Positions 1 through 8,338 are shown, counted from the first letter of the stretch. The stretch: 64,000 nt of DNA from Rubrobacter xylanophilus (GCF_007164525.1 NZ_AP019791.1:1971501-2035500); one strand, 5' to 3'. Notes: generated by a model not told the origin, from the letters alone. Numbers and translations: made by a program.

Positions 1-465
1 GCGCTGCTGGTGATGGCCTCCACGGTGCTCTTCGTCCGCAACCTGCAGCAAGGCTGGGCGATGCTGGCCTGGTTCGCCGCCTTCGGCCTCCTCATAGTCC
101 TCTCCAGCGTGCTCTCCGTCCCCGCCGAGGAGCGGAAGGCGGGAAGAGCCTTCCGCCGCGGGGACTACGCGGCCGCCGCCGACCTCTACCGCGAGCTGGT
201 CGAGAGACGCCCCCTGGCCCGCCACTACGCCTTTCTCGGGGCGGCGCTCGGGGCCGCCGGGCGGCTGGAGGAATCGGTCGAGGCCTCCACCGAGGCCATA
301 AACAGGGACCCCGAATACGGCCTGGCCTACTACAACCGGGCGCTGGTCCTCCGGCAGCTCCGGAAGAAGAGCCGGGCGAGGAAGGATCTGGAGCGGGCGC
401 TCGAGACCGACCTCCCCCGGCGCTTCAGGTCCGCCGTCCGCAGGCAGCTCGAAGAGCTGCGATGA
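1..465 (+). CDS. TPR-repeat membrane protein, N-terminus cut by window edge
   Basis: The reading frame is open to the window edge; the first start codons inside are GTG at 10 and ATG at 13, but the next gene encodes a paralogue with about 50 more N-terminal residues, so the true start probably lies outside the window. What is visible is a hydrophobic segment (roughly residues 15-40 of the visible part) followed by a charged AEER motif and two or three tetratricopeptide helices, with the TPR-type signature YYNRALVLRQL near the end. TPR units normally mediate protein-protein contacts; no enzymatic motif is seen. The stop overlaps the start of the next gene by ATGA, so the two are translationally coupled. 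Specific role unknown. Confidence 0.75.
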   Translation, partial: ALLVMASTVLFVRNLQQGWAMLAWFAAFGLLIVLSSVLSVPAEERKAGRAFRRGDYAAAADLYRELVERRPLARHYAFLGAALGAAGRLEESVEASTEAINRDPEYGLAYYNRALVLRQLRKKSRARKDLERALETDLPRRFRSAVRRQLEELR

Positions 466-1079
466 ACCTCCTGTACTCCACGCTCGCGGCCCTCGCCGTC
501 CTGGGGGCGTTCGTCGTCCTGATCTGGCGCCAGAACCGGGACCTGCTGCGGGCCCGGGCCCACCGGGACTTCTTCCTCCGCCTGATCCCGCCGCTCTCCA
601 CCGGCGTCTTCGTGGTGGGACTCCCGCTGGTGCTGCGGCTCGCCACCACGGAGAACTACGGCGCGGTGCTGCTGGTCTACCTGGGAGGCGCCGCCGCACT
701 GACGGCCATCATCTCCCGATCGGTGGCCCCCGAGGAGCGCCGGGCGGTCTCCGCCTTCCGCAAGGGAGACTACGAGCAGGCCGCGGCGATCTACGAAGAG
801 CTCATCTCCCGCCGGCCTCTGGCCCGCCACTACTCGGCGCTCGCCGCCTGCATGGACGCCGCGGGCAATCCCCACGCCGCACTGGAGGCCGCGGAGCACG
901 CCATAAAGCTGGACCCGAAGCTGGGCATCGCCTACTACAACCGGGCCTCGGCGCTGGCGGCCCTGGGCGAGAACCGGCGGGCCCGCTCGGACCTGGAGAT
1001 GGTCTTCCGCACGGACTCCAACCGCCGCCTGCGGCGCGCTGCCGAGGCGGCCCTGAGGAGCCTGGAGGAGAAGGGCTAG
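462..1079 (+). CDS. TPR-repeat membrane protein, paralogue of the preceding gene
   Basis: A 205-residue protein starting at ATG 462, which overlaps the preceding stop (ATGA). It has an N-terminal membrane helix (about residues 5-25), a second and third hydrophobic stretch (about 45-65 and 72-90), then an EERRAVSAFRKGDYEQAA segment and TPR-like helices ending in a YYNRASALAAL motif. This order matches the truncated upstream gene, so the pair looks like a tandem duplication of a membrane-anchored TPR protein with the repeat domain on one side of the membrane. No catalytic residues are evident. Function is unknown; a scaffold or assembly role is only a guess from the TPR fold. Confidence 0.8.
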   Translation: MNLLYSTLAALAVLGAFVVLIWRQNRDLLRARAHRDFFLRLIPPLSTGVFVVGLPLVLRLATTENYGAVLLVYLGGAAALTAIISRSVAPEERRAVSAFRKGDYEQAAAIYEELISRRPLARHYSALAACMDAAGNPHAALEAAEHAIKLDPKLGIAYYNRASALAALGENRRARSDLEMVFRTDSNRRLRRAAEAALRSLEEKG

Positions 1080-1255
1080 CGCCGGTGCCCGCGCTCCTCC
1101 CGGCGCTCCTCGTCCGCCGAGGAGGAGCGTTCTCGTTCTCTCTCGCTCCCGGCCTCCTCCTCGAAGGATTCGGGCTCGAAGGCCATCCGGTCCAGAAGCT
1201 CCCTGCGCCACCTGCGGCGGCGCTCCTGTTCGCGCAGCTCGATCCAGTCGATCAT
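1076..1255 (-). CDS. Small highly charged hypothetical protein
   Basis: A 59-residue frame starting at ATG 1255 (MIDWIELREQ), with AAGGGG about 12 nt upstream. It is very rich in Arg and Glu, likely helical or coiled coil, and resembles no family I recognise. It overlaps the end of the TPR gene on the other strand by 4 nt and follows the Rieske gene by 39 nt in the same direction. Its composition could arise by chance in GC-rich DNA, so the call is tentative. Confidence 0.35.
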   Translation of the reverse strand: MIDWIELREQERRRRWRRELLDRMAFEPESFEEEAGSERERERSSSADEERREERGHRR

Positions 1256-1294
1256 CGCTCTACACGCCCCTTTCACCCACGCTTGTGCCCCAGA

Positions 1295-2173
1295 TTATAT
1301 ACCCGCCGACCGGATCTCTATATCCTCCCCGCGCACCCGCACCTCGTATCGGGGCTGGGGGAAGACGGCCGGGCCGTCTATGACCTTTCCGGAGCACAGA
1401 TCGAAGCGCGAGCCGTGCAGCGGGCAGACCACGGTGTCTCCCTCCCGCCTCCCCTGGTCCAGCGCGCCGCCGAAGTGCCCGCAGACGGCGGAGATCGCAC
1501 AGATCTCCCCGTCCGACGAGCGCGCGAGGAGCACCTCCGCACCGTCGGCAGAGACCCGGCGCATCCCGCCGGCGGGCAGCTCCGAAGCCTTCAGCACGGG
1601 GACGAACTCCTCGGGTCCCTCTTGTCCCCGCAGGGCGTTGCGGTCGACCCGTAGCCCGTGGCCGTAGGAGAGCTCGCCGCCCAGGTGCGCCCCTACCCCG
1701 GCAAGGGTGTATCCGGCCAGAAAGGCGGCCCGCCCGGCGTTCCTGCGGCCCGCGGCCCGCAGCCCCAACGAGACGGCTGCGAGGGCCAGCCCGGCGGTGT
1801 TGAACAGCCCGTGGGCGGCCCCCATCCGCCGGGAGTGGCCCATGAGGTAGCGCCAGTCCGAGAGCCCGGCCACCGCCGCAGCGAGCCCGCCGAGCAGCCC
1901 GAAGGCCAGGCTGGCGTCGGCCGCGTTGCGCGCCGCCCGCCTCCCGGAGATGACGTCCAGCCCGTCGAAGACCAGCGTGGAGGTCCAGGCCCCCACGGGC
2001 ACGTCGGTGAGCACCGGGTGCAGCGGCACCTCCATCCACGTCCCGTCCAGGAGGTTGCGCACCGGCCTCCCCCCCGCCTCCACCGCCTCCCGCACCCGCG
2101 GCTGGACGGCGTCGGAGATGCCCTCGAGAAAGGGCATCGCCTCTACGATGCGCTCTCCGATGGTCTTTGCCAT
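1295..2173 (-). CDS. DUF2231 membrane domain fused to a Rieske [2Fe-2S] domain
   Basis: A 292-residue protein starting at ATG 2173 (MAKTIGERI); the frame continues upstream but without similarity, so this start is chosen. The N-terminal two thirds match the DUF2231 pattern (HPVLTDVPVGAWTS, several membrane helices between about residues 60 and 180). The C-terminal about 100 residues form a Rieske domain: C231-x-H233 and C250-x-x-H253 are the expected ligands of a [2Fe-2S] cluster. DUF2231-Rieske fusions are seen in actinobacteria and are presumed membrane-bound electron carriers; the partner is unknown. The gene lies 74 nt downstream of the glycosyltransferase on the same strand. Confidence 0.85.
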   Translation of the reverse strand: MAKTIGERIVEAMPFLEGISDAVQPRVREAVEAGGRPVRNLLDGTWMEVPLHPVLTDVPVGAWTSTLVFDGLDVISGRRAARNAADASLAFGLLGGLAAAVAGLSDWRYLMGHSRRMGAAHGLFNTAGLALAAVSLGLRAAGRRNAGRAAFLAGYTLAGVGAHLGGELSYGHGLRVDRNALRGQEGPEEFVPVLKASELPAGGMRRVSADGAEVLLARSSDGEICAISAVCGHFGGALDQGRREGDTVVCPLHGSRFDLCSGKVIDGPAVFPQPRYEVRVRGEDIEIRSAGI

Positions 2174-2247
2174 GTCCGGAAAACCCCTTCCCTCCGCGTA
2201 CCGATCCGGGTCATATATTCCACGACAGCCCGCGGAATAAGCCTCTC

Positions 2248-3399
2248 TCAGGGAGAGGAGGGGCGAGGAGGCAGGAGCGCCGCCCAGTGGAGGAGCAGGA
2301 TCAGGGCGTACAGGCTGAGCATGAGCGAGGCGAGGGCCGTCCCCTGCTGCCAGAGCAGCGGCCACTGCGGGGGGATGAGCTGCAGCGCGAGCAGGAGGGT
2401 GGCCACGGCCACCCTCCCACGGGCGAGGAGCAGGACGACCCCCGGCACGAGCAGCAGTAGGTAGTTGTGCCAGGCGATGGGCGAGGCGAGAAGGGCCGCG
2501 GCGACGAGCGCCCAGAACCCGGCCTCGGGATCCTGCCGCGCCCGGAGGGCTGTGAGGGCCACGAGCGCCACGCCGAGAAGCTGAGCCAGCGGGATCGCAC
2601 CCGGCAGCAGGGCGAGCGGCCGGGCGAAGCGGTTCTCGGTGAAGAGCCGGGCGGCGGTGGCCGGGAGCGAGGCGTTGTCCCAGAAGGGGCTCGCGGAGGA
2701 CTCGAGCAGGATGCGGATCCACTCGAAGGTAGCCCCGAAGCCGACCACGGCGGCGGCGACGAGGGTCGCCGCCGCGCCCGAGAGCAGGGCCGCCCCGAAA
2801 GCCCCCCACCTCCCGAGCACGAGCGGGAAAAGGAGCAGAGGCGCGAGCGAGGGCTTCACCGCGACCACCAGCCCCATGAGCACCCCGGAGACCCGGTCGT
2901 GCCCGCGGCGCCACGCCGCCCACGATGCGACCAGCCCCAGGGCGAGGAGCGGGTAGATCTGTCCGAGCGCCAGGGTCGCCAGGAGCGGGGAGGAGAGCAG
3001 CACCGCCCCGGCGACGGCCGCCGCCCGGCCACCCCCCAGCCGGGCTTCCCCCGCGCTCCAGGCCACGAAACCCACCGTCGCGGTCAGAGACACGAGCACG
3101 AACGTCCGGTAGGCCGTAAGCGGCTCCAGGAGCCCGAGGGGAGAGCTCAGCAGGATCCAGAGCGGCGGGTTCAGGTTCGTGAGGGTCGCCCCCGTGTCGT
3201 AGACGTCCTCGCCGCGCAGGAAAGCCTCCGCCGAGCGCCAGAAGGTCTCGAAATCCACGTGCACCCGCATGGAATCCGAGGAGATCCGCTCCAGGGTCAC
3301 CTCCCCGAAACGGACGTTCAGCCAGAAGGAGAGCGCCAGCACCCCGGCCGCCACGGCCGCGAGCAAAAGATCCAGCCCCCGGAGAACGCGCTTGTCCAT
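2248..3399 (-). CDS. GT87 (DUF2029)-family polyprenyl-linked mannosyltransferase-like protein
   Basis: A 383-residue, highly hydrophobic protein with about ten predicted membrane helices. Near the N-terminus an acidic loop (VDFETFWRSAEAFLRGEDVYD, around residues 47-68) matches the luminal catalytic-Asp region of GT87 glycosyltransferases, which use polyprenyl-phosphate sugars outside the membrane, such as the mannosyltransferase PimE. The LLALGLVASW-type segments after it are typical of the family. Donor and acceptor cannot be read from sequence. ATG start at 3399; tRNA-Ser lies upstream. Confidence 0.8.
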   Translation of the reverse strand: MDKRVLRGLDLLLAAVAAGVLALSFWLNVRFGEVTLERISSDSMRVHVDFETFWRSAEAFLRGEDVYDTGATLTNLNPPLWILLSSPLGLLEPLTAYRTFVLVSLTATVGFVAWSAGEARLGGGRAAAVAGAVLLSSPLLATLALGQIYPLLALGLVASWAAWRRGHDRVSGVLMGLVVAVKPSLAPLLLFPLVLGRWGAFGAALLSGAAATLVAAAVVGFGATFEWIRILLESSASPFWDNASLPATAARLFTENRFARPLALLPGAIPLAQLLGVALVALTALRARQDPEAGFWALVAAALLASPIAWHNYLLLLVPGVVLLLARGRVAVATLLLALQLIPPQWPLLWQQGTALASLMLSLYALILLLHWAALLPPRPSSP

Positions 3400-3473
3400 C
3401 TCCGGGGATCATACGACAAACGCGCGGGGCTATATATACGCCAGCACCCCGCGCACCCGGCCCTTCAGGGGAG

Positions 3474-3563
3474 CGGAGAGGGGGGGATTCGAACCCCCGA
3501 CGCCGGGGCTACCGGCGTAACGGTTTTCGAGACCGCCGCATTCGTCCGCTCTGCCACCTCTCC
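3474..3563 (-). tRNA. tRNA-Ser (anticodon CGA)
   Basis: The minus strand folds as a 90-nt class II tRNA. The acceptor stem GGAGAGG pairs with CCTCTCC, the anticodon stem GCGGT/ACCGT encloses the loop CTCGAAA (anticodon CGA, reading UCG), a long variable arm follows (GCCGG...CCGGC), and the T-loop is GTTCGAATC. The long variable arm and CGA anticodon identify serine. The 3' CCA is not encoded. Confidence 0.95.
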
Positions 3564-3673
3564 GCGCAGGAGTTTACCGCAAGGAAGGGCGACCGTCAGG
3601 CCGCCGGAGAGCCCCTCGAAAACCTTTCCCGGCGGCTTTAGAATCCCCTCTGCCGGGTAAACCCCCTTTCTTC

Positions 3674-4615
3674 ATGAGCGCAAAGGCACCAGAGGAGAAG
3701 AAGCAACACTGGTCCCCCAGGACGTACGCGCTGCTCTCCGTGGCGGCGGCGGTGGTGACGGTCGGGCTCAAGCTGGGGGCGTACTTCGTCACCGGCTCGG
3801 TGGGCCTGTTCTCCGACGCGGCAGAGTCGCTGGTGAACTTCGTTGCCGCCGCGGCGGCGCTCTGGGCCCTCACGGTGGCGGCCCGCCCTCCGGACGAGGA
3901 GCACGCCTACGGTCACGGCAAGGTCGAGTACTTCGCCAGCGGGCTGGAGAGCGCCCTGATCATCCTGGCCGCCGGATGGATCGGGCTCTCCGCCTGGGAG
4001 CGTCTGGTGAACCCCGAACCCCTTTCGTACGTCCCGGTGGGCCTTACGCTCTCGGCGGTGGCCGCGGGGATCAACGGGGCCGTGGCACTGGTGCTGCTGC
4101 GGGCAGGCCGCAGGCTGCGGTCCATCACCCTGGAGGCGGACGCCCGGCACCTGATGACCGACGTCTGGACCACCGCCGGCGTGATAGCCGGCGTGGCCGC
4201 CGCCCGGCTCACCGGCTGGCTGGCGCTGGACCCCCTCATCGCCCTGGCCGTGGCGGCGAACATCGTGTGGACCGGCGTGAGGCTCCTGCGGGAGACGGCG
4301 AGCGGGCTGCTGGACCGGGCCCTCCCGCCGGAGGACCAGGAGACCATCTCCAAGGTGCTCTCCCGCTACGAGAAGAGGGGGGTCCGCTTCCACGCCCTCA
4401 GGACCCGCGCCTCCGGCCAGCGGCGCTTCGTCTCCATGCACGTGCTGGTCCCCGGCCGCTGGACGGTGAAGGAGGGCCACGACCTGGCGGAGAGGATAGA
4501 GAAGGACCTGCGCGCCGCCCTCCCTGGCAGCACGGTCTTCATCCACATCGAGCCCTCCGAAGACCCGGCCTCCTTCGCGGATCAGGGCCTCGACCGCAGA
4601 CCCCACCCCGGGTAG
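3674..4615 (+). CDS. Cation diffusion facilitator (CDF) family metal efflux protein
   Basis: A 313-residue protein with six predicted membrane helices and a C-terminal cytoplasmic domain (about residues 220-300), the usual CDF layout. SDAAES in helix 2 (about residues 40-45), the loop motif [11 protein letters not shown], and HLMTD in helix 5 (about 157-161) carry the metal-site His/Asp residues of this family. CDF proteins exchange Zn2+, Fe2+ or Mn2+ for protons; the metal here is not resolved. It is a single gene, convergent with nrdJ, with a shared hairpin terminator between them. Confidence 0.93.
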   Translation: MSAKAPEEKKQHWSPRTYALLSVAAAVVTVGLKLGAYFVTGSVGLFSDAAESLVNFVAAAAALWALTVAARPPDEEHAYGHGKVEYFASGLESALIILAAGWIGLSAWERLVNPEPLSYVPVGLTLSAVAAGINGAVALVLLRAGRRLRSITLEADARHLMTDVWTTAGVIAGVAAARLTGWLALDPLIALAVAANIVWTGVRLLRETASGLLDRALPPEDQETISKVLSRYEKRGVRFHALRTRASGQRRFVSMHVLVPGRWTVKEGHDLAERIEKDLRAALPGSTVFIHIEPSEDPASFADQGLDRRPHPG

Positions 4616-4620
4616 AGAAG

Positions 4621-4656
4621 AAGGCGGAGCCCCGGGAAAGGGCTCCGCCTCTCCGC
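4621..4656. terminator. Bidirectional hairpin between CDF gene and nrdJ
   Basis: A perfect 10-bp stem, GGCGGAGCCC (4623-4632) with GGGCTCCGCC (4640-4649), closes a 7-nt loop in the 53-nt gap between two convergent genes. On the minus strand it is followed by a pyrimidine-rich tract (TTCTTCTCT). Confidence 0.7.
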
Positions 4657-4668
4657 CTTACCGGCGGC

Positions 4669-6924
4669 TCAGCCGCACTTCGAGTAGCCGCAGGAGTGGC
4701 AGACCACACAGCCCTCCTGGCGGGTCAGGCCGCTGCCGCAGTCCGGGCACGCCCCGATGATCGGCAGCTCCTCCCGGGCCTCGGCGGTGTCCTCCTCCAC
4801 CAGGTAGTGCTCGGCCATCGCCTTGGCCACGCCGTCGGGCACCGAGAGCACCGCGTTCGGCCCCACGCCCGCCGGGTGGCCGTCCTGGATGCCCTTGAGC
4901 TGGTGGGAGATCTCCGCCGGCGTCGCCCCGTGCTTGAGGGCGAGCGAGATCATGCGCCCCAGAGCATCCGAGAAGGCCGAGGCCGTCCCACCCGGCTTGC
5001 CCAGCACGATAAAGCACTCCCGGGGCCCGAACTCGTCGTCGTTCATCGTGACGTACAGCGGCCCGTGGCCGGTCCGGATCTTCTTGGTCACCCCGGTGAG
5101 GGTGCGGGGCCGGCCGTTGCGCGCCTCGGCCAGGGAGACGTGCCTGGGCTGCGGCTCGGGTTGCTTCGCGGTCTTGCCCGTGCTGAGAACCTGCTCCTCC
5201 CGGGAGCCGTCGCGGTAGACGGCTATCCCCTTACAACCCAACGAATACGCCAGCCGGTAGGCCCGCTCCACGTCCTCGACCGTGGCCTCGTTGGGCAGGT
5301 TTATCGTCTTGCTGATGCCCATGGAGGTGTGCTTCTGGAAGGCGGCCTGCATCCTGACGTGCCACTCCGGGCTGATGTCGTGGGAGGTGACCCACACCCG
5401 CTGCACGTCCTCGGGCACCTCCTCCAGGCCGCGCACGCTGCCCTGCTCGGCCACCTTCTTCATCAGCTCCTCGCTGTAGAAGCCCCGCTCCCTGGCCACC
5501 CGGACGAACTCGGGGTTCACGTCCGGCATCTCCATGTCGGCCTGCCGGCGCATGAAGGCGACCGCGTAAAGTGGCTCTATGCCCCCGGAGCAGCCGGCTA
5601 TGAGGGAGATGGTCCCCGTGGGGGCTATGGTGGTGACGGTGGCGTTGCGCACCCTGTCGCCGCGCGCCTCGTGGCGCGAGCCCTCGTAGTGGCCGAAGAC
5701 GCCCCGCTCGGCGGCGAGCCCCCGGCTGGCCTCCCAGGCCTCCTCGTCGATGAACCGCATCACCCGCTCGGCGAAGGCGAGCCCCTCCTCCGAGTCGTAC
5801 GGGATGCCCATCTTTATGAGGAGGTCCGCAAAACCCATCACCCCGAGCCCGATCCTCCGGTTCCCCTTGCTCATCTCCTCTATCTGGGGAAGCGGGTAGT
5901 TGTTCTGCTCGATGACGTTGTCCAGGAAGCGCACCGCGGTGCGGACCGTCTGGCGCAGCTCGTCCCAGTCGACGTCCCCCCGCTCCTCGTCGTAGAAGAG
6001 GGCCAGGTTGATCGAGCCGAGGTTGCACGAGTCGTACGGCGGCAGGTGCGCCTCGGAACAGGGGTTGGTGGACTCTATGGGGAACTGCGGCGTGGGGTTG
6101 TCGGCGTTGATCCGGTCTATGAAGACCACCCCCGGCTCACCGTTGAGCCACGCCCCGTAGGCGATCTTCTTGAAGAGCTCCCGCGCCCCGACCCGCTTGG
6201 TCACCTCGCCGTTGCGGGGGTTGACGAGCTCGAACTCTCCGTCCCGCTCCACCGCCTCCATGAAGGCGTCGGTCACCGCCACGGAGATGTTGAAGTTGGT
6301 GATCTGGTCGTTGTCGTTCTTGCAGGTGATGAACTCCTCGATGTCCGGGTGGTCCACCCGCAGGATGCCCATGTTGGCCCCCCGCCGGGTGCCGCCCTGC
6401 TTGATCTTGTCGGTGGAGGCGTCGTAGATGGCCATGAAGGACACCGGCCCCGAGGAGACCCCCATGGTGCTCCGGACGATGTCGTTCTTGGGCCGCAGCC
6501 GCGAGAAGGCGAAACCCGTCCCGCCGCCGCTCTTGTGGATGATGGCCTGGTGCTTGAGCGTGTCGTAGATGCCGTCTATGGAGTCCTCGACCGGCAACAC
6601 GAAGCACGCCGAGAGCTGCTGCAGCTCCCTCCCCGCGTTCATGAGGGTCGGCGAGTTGGGCATGAAGCGCCTCTCCAGCATCATCCGGAGAAAACGCCCC
6701 CGGTACTCCTCGTACAGCGCACGCCCCTCCTCGCCGGGCTTGAACTTGAGCTCCGCCTCCGCGATGTTGGCGGCCACCCGGCGGAACATGTCCACGGGCC
6801 GCTCCACCGGCTCGCCGCGGTCGTTCTTCTTGAGGTAGCGCTTCCTGAGAACGGCCAGCGCGTTCTCGGTGAGCTCTATGTCGGTCAGCTCCCTGTTCTC
6901 CCTGCGGGCTTCCATCTTCTCCAT
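4669..6924 (-). CDS. nrdJ: Adenosylcobalamin-dependent (class II) ribonucleotide reductase
   Basis: This 751-residue enzyme reduces ribonucleotides to deoxyribonucleotides using a B12-derived thiyl radical. The active-site pair C107 (in QQLSACFVLP) and the cysteine in IAGCSGGIEP, and the radical-site NPCSE motif (residues 287-291), are all present. A TSCPD-type domain (about residues 610-690) and a C-terminal zinc-ribbon tail with CxxC pairs (CPDCG and CHSCG) follow, as in B12-dependent reductases. No N-terminal ATP-cone is visible, so overall-activity allostery is probably lacking. nrdR lies 87 nt upstream and probably controls it. The ATG at 6924 is the first of two close candidates (6924, 6915). 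Confidence 0.96.
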   Translation of the reverse strand: MEKMEARRENRELTDIELTENALAVLRKRYLKKNDRGEPVERPVDMFRRVAANIAEAELKFKPGEEGRALYEEYRGRFLRMMLERRFMPNSPTLMNAGRELQQLSACFVLPVEDSIDGIYDTLKHQAIIHKSGGGTGFAFSRLRPKNDIVRSTMGVSSGPVSFMAIYDASTDKIKQGGTRRGANMGILRVDHPDIEEFITCKNDNDQITNFNISVAVTDAFMEAVERDGEFELVNPRNGEVTKRVGARELFKKIAYGAWLNGEPGVVFIDRINADNPTPQFPIESTNPCSEAHLPPYDSCNLGSINLALFYDEERGDVDWDELRQTVRTAVRFLDNVIEQNNYPLPQIEEMSKGNRRIGLGVMGFADLLIKMGIPYDSEEGLAFAERVMRFIDEEAWEASRGLAAERGVFGHYEGSRHEARGDRVRNATVTTIAPTGTISLIAGCSGGIEPLYAVAFMRRQADMEMPDVNPEFVRVARERGFYSEELMKKVAEQGSVRGLEEVPEDVQRVWVTSHDISPEWHVRMQAAFQKHTSMGISKTINLPNEATVEDVERAYRLAYSLGCKGIAVYRDGSREEQVLSTGKTAKQPEPQPRHVSLAEARNGRPRTLTGVTKKIRTGHGPLYVTMNDDEFGPRECFIVLGKPGGTASAFSDALGRMISLALKHGATPAEISHQLKGIQDGHPAGVGPNAVLSVPDGVAKAMAEHYLVEEDTAEAREELPIIGACPDCGSGLTRQEGCVVCHSCGYSKCG

Positions 6925-7011
6925 CCTCCCCTTAATTCTACTCCCGGCGGGTCTCTTCCCACCGGCTATTTGCCTGCTCCTCCCCAGAAGATCCCTGCGC
7001 GAGAGCCCCTC

Positions 7012-7485
7012 TCAACCCCCGCCGCCCTGCATCCCGGTCCCCCCAAGCCGGACCAGCTCGGATCTGAACTGGTCGACGTCCGTGTACTGCCGGTACACCG
7101 AGGCGAACCGCAGATAGGCGATCATGTCCAGCCTCCGGAGCCGGGAAAGCACCATGTCCCCGATCCTGCGCGAGGTCACCTCGTGCCGCCGCCGCTCCCG
7201 CAACTCAGCCTCTATCTGGTCCACGATGAAGTCTATCTGCTCAGCCGTGACCCGCTGCTTGGCACACGCCTTCTCCAGCCCCGCCCGCAGCTTCTCCCGG
7301 ACGAAGGGCTCCCGGCGCCCGTCGCGCTTCAAGACCATCAGCCGCAGCGGTTCCCTGCGCTCGTAGGTAGTGAACCGCTTGCCGCACGCAAGACACTCCC
7401 GACGACGCCTGATGGCATCCTTCGCCTCAGAGAGCCGGGAGTCTATGACCTTGGTGTCCTCGTGCTCACAGTACGGACACTGCAC
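7012..7485 (-). CDS. nrdR: Transcriptional repressor NrdR
   Basis: NrdR is the (d)ATP-responsive repressor of ribonucleotide reductase genes. The N-terminal zinc finger is complete (CPYC ... CLACGKRF), followed by the ATP-cone (KRDGRREPF) and the family C-terminus ([11 protein letters not shown]). I place the start at GTG 7485, giving M-Q-CPYC exactly as in most NrdR proteins, about 156 residues, with AGGGGG 9 nt upstream; a longer frame from ATG 7527 adds 14 residues not typical of the family. It sits directly upstream of nrdJ on the same strand. I could not find convincing paired NrdR boxes by eye. Confidence 0.95.
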   Translation of the reverse strand: MQCPYCEHEDTKVIDSRLSEAKDAIRRRRECLACGKRFTTYERREPLRLMVLKRDGRREPFVREKLRAGLEKACAKQRVTAEQIDFIVDQIEAELRERRRHEVTSRRIGDMVLSRLRRLDMIAYLRFASVYRQYTDVDQFRSELVRLGGTGMQGGGG

Positions 7486-7570
7486 CTCTACAACCCCCTG
7501 CCTCAACACCATATCTGGTATGCGCAAAACCTAGCACACCACATTTTCATATCGCAACATCGGTTAACTC

Positions 7571-7589
7571 AACTTAAACTTTAGGTAAA
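7571..7589 (+). repeat. 19-bp AGGTAAA motif, copy 1
   Basis: AACTTAAACTTTAGGTAAA. It shares 13 of 19 positions with the copy at 11900 and 15 of 19 with the minus-strand copy at 7784-7802. Location 86 nt upstream of the chosen nrdR start suggests an operator. Confidence 0.5.
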
Positions 7590-7605
7590 TACACCCACAA
7601 AAGCT

Positions 7606-7633
7606 GGTATCCGGCTTACAAAAGCCGGATACC
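7606..7633 (-). terminator. Perfect 12-bp hairpin, possible tadA operon terminator
   Basis: GGTATCCGGCTT pairs perfectly with AAGCCGGATACC across a 4-nt loop. On the minus strand it lies about 190 nt after the tadA stop and is followed by a short T-containing tract (AGCTTTTGTGG). It could be a terminator or an attenuator in the nrdR leader. Confidence 0.45.
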
Positions 7634-7645
7634 GCCGCCCCGCCG

Positions 7646-7676
7646 GGAGAAAAAATTTTTCGAAAATTTTTTCTCC
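7646..7676 (-). terminator. Perfect 14-bp AT-rich hairpin
   Basis: GGAGAAAAAATTTT pairs perfectly with AAAATTTTTTCTCC across a 3-nt loop (TCG). The run of A and T is striking in this genome and, being symmetric, gives a U-rich strand in either direction. It could be a terminator, a regulatory hairpin or a protein-binding palindrome. Confidence 0.45.
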
Positions 7677-7783
7677 TGACCCCACGATCAAGGGAAACCC
7701 CAGCAAAATGTACACCTTCAGGCTGAGGTAGATTCCGAACACTTTACCACTGCTTGAGTTTTCGAGGACAACGCCCAGGTGCC

Positions 7784-7802
7784 TTTACCTGAACTTCAAC
7801 TT
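7784..7802 (-). repeat. 19-bp AGGTAAA motif, copy 2
   Basis: On the minus strand it reads AAGTTGAAGTTCAGGTAAA, matching copy 1 at 15 of 19 positions. It lies just downstream of the tadA stop codon. Confidence 0.45.
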
Positions 7803-7819
7803 CAGAAAAAGCGAAGGGT

Positions 7820-8338
7820 TCAGGACTCCTTGAGGCGGCGTCCCCGGAAGAAGCCCCTGAGGAGGGCTGCGGCCTCTTCGGCGAGGAGGCCACTCCGGAC
7901 GGGGGCGGTATGGTTGAGGCGATGGTCGGAGAGGGTATCGTGGAGGGTTCCGGCGTAACCGGCCTTGGGGTCGGGGGTGGCGTAGACGAGCTGGGAGATC
8001 CGGGCGGCCCATGCCGCACCGGCGCACATGGGGCAGGGCTCCAGCGTGGAGTAGAGGGTACAGCCGGTCAGGCGCCAGCCGCCCAAAGCGCTGGCGGCCC
8101 GGCGGAGGGCCAGGAGTTCGGCGTGGGCGGTGGGGTCGCCGGTGGCCTCCCGTTCGTTGGAGGCGACGGCGAGGACTTCGCCACCGCGGGCCACGACGGC
8201 GCCCACCGGGACCTCGCCGCGGTCCGCAGCCTCTCCGGCGGCCTGCAGGGCGAGGCGCATCATGGCGAGGTCGAGATCCGGGTGTCGCTCCGTCGGGTAC
8301 ACGCCACCGATGATAGCAGGAGAGGCAGCGGCACCCAT
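7820..8338 (-). CDS. tadA: tRNA-specific adenosine deaminase
   Basis: TadA deaminates adenosine 34 to inosine in tRNA-Arg(ACG). The 172-residue protein carries the zinc and catalytic signature H72-A-E74 and P-C102-P-M-C105, with the VPVGAVV segment before it. I start at ATG 8338, which overlaps the arsN2 stop (TGATG), so tadA is translationally coupled to the arsenic operon; this adds about 15 residues before the usual start region. Being the last cistron of an ars operon is unusual for a housekeeping tRNA-editing gene, which may also have its own promoter. Confidence 0.93.
   Translation of the reverse strand: MGAAASPAIIGGVYPTERHPDLDLAMMRLALQAAGEAADRGEVPVGAVVARGGEVLAVASNEREATGDPTAHAELLALRRAASALGGWRLTGCTLYSTLEPCPMCAGAAWAARISQLVYATPDPKAGYAGTLHDTLSDHRLNHTAPVRSGLLAEEAAALLRGFFRGRRLKES

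Larger units (their letters stand above)
7486..7819. other. 334-nt non-coding region with hairpins and repeated 19-bp motif
   Basis: No gene is visible between nrdR and tadA. The stretch is much more AT-rich than its surroundings and holds two perfect hairpins (7606-7633 and 7646-7676), two copies of an AGGTAAA-ending 19-mer (7571-7589 and, on the minus strand, 7784-7802) and a weaker relative (7713-7732). It must contain the arsenic operon 3' end and the nrdR promoter, both on the minus strand. Confidence 0.8.

Noticed and set aside
1295-3412. A 705-codon frame suggesting a glycosyltransferase-Rieske fusion
   Set aside because: The upstream part is the glycosyltransferase gene out of frame; the true Rieske gene starts at 2173.
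3976-7584. A 1202-codon plus-strand open frame opposite nrdJ and nrdR
   Set aside because: It is the complement of clearly conserved nrdJ and nrdR, has low-complexity composition and no recognisable domain. GC-rich codon bias keeps the opposite frame open.
7486-7819. Cobalamin riboswitch upstream of the B12-dependent reductase operon
   Set aside because: No B12-box (GCCACTG-type core) is visible on the minus strand, and the hairpins do not fit the known architecture.
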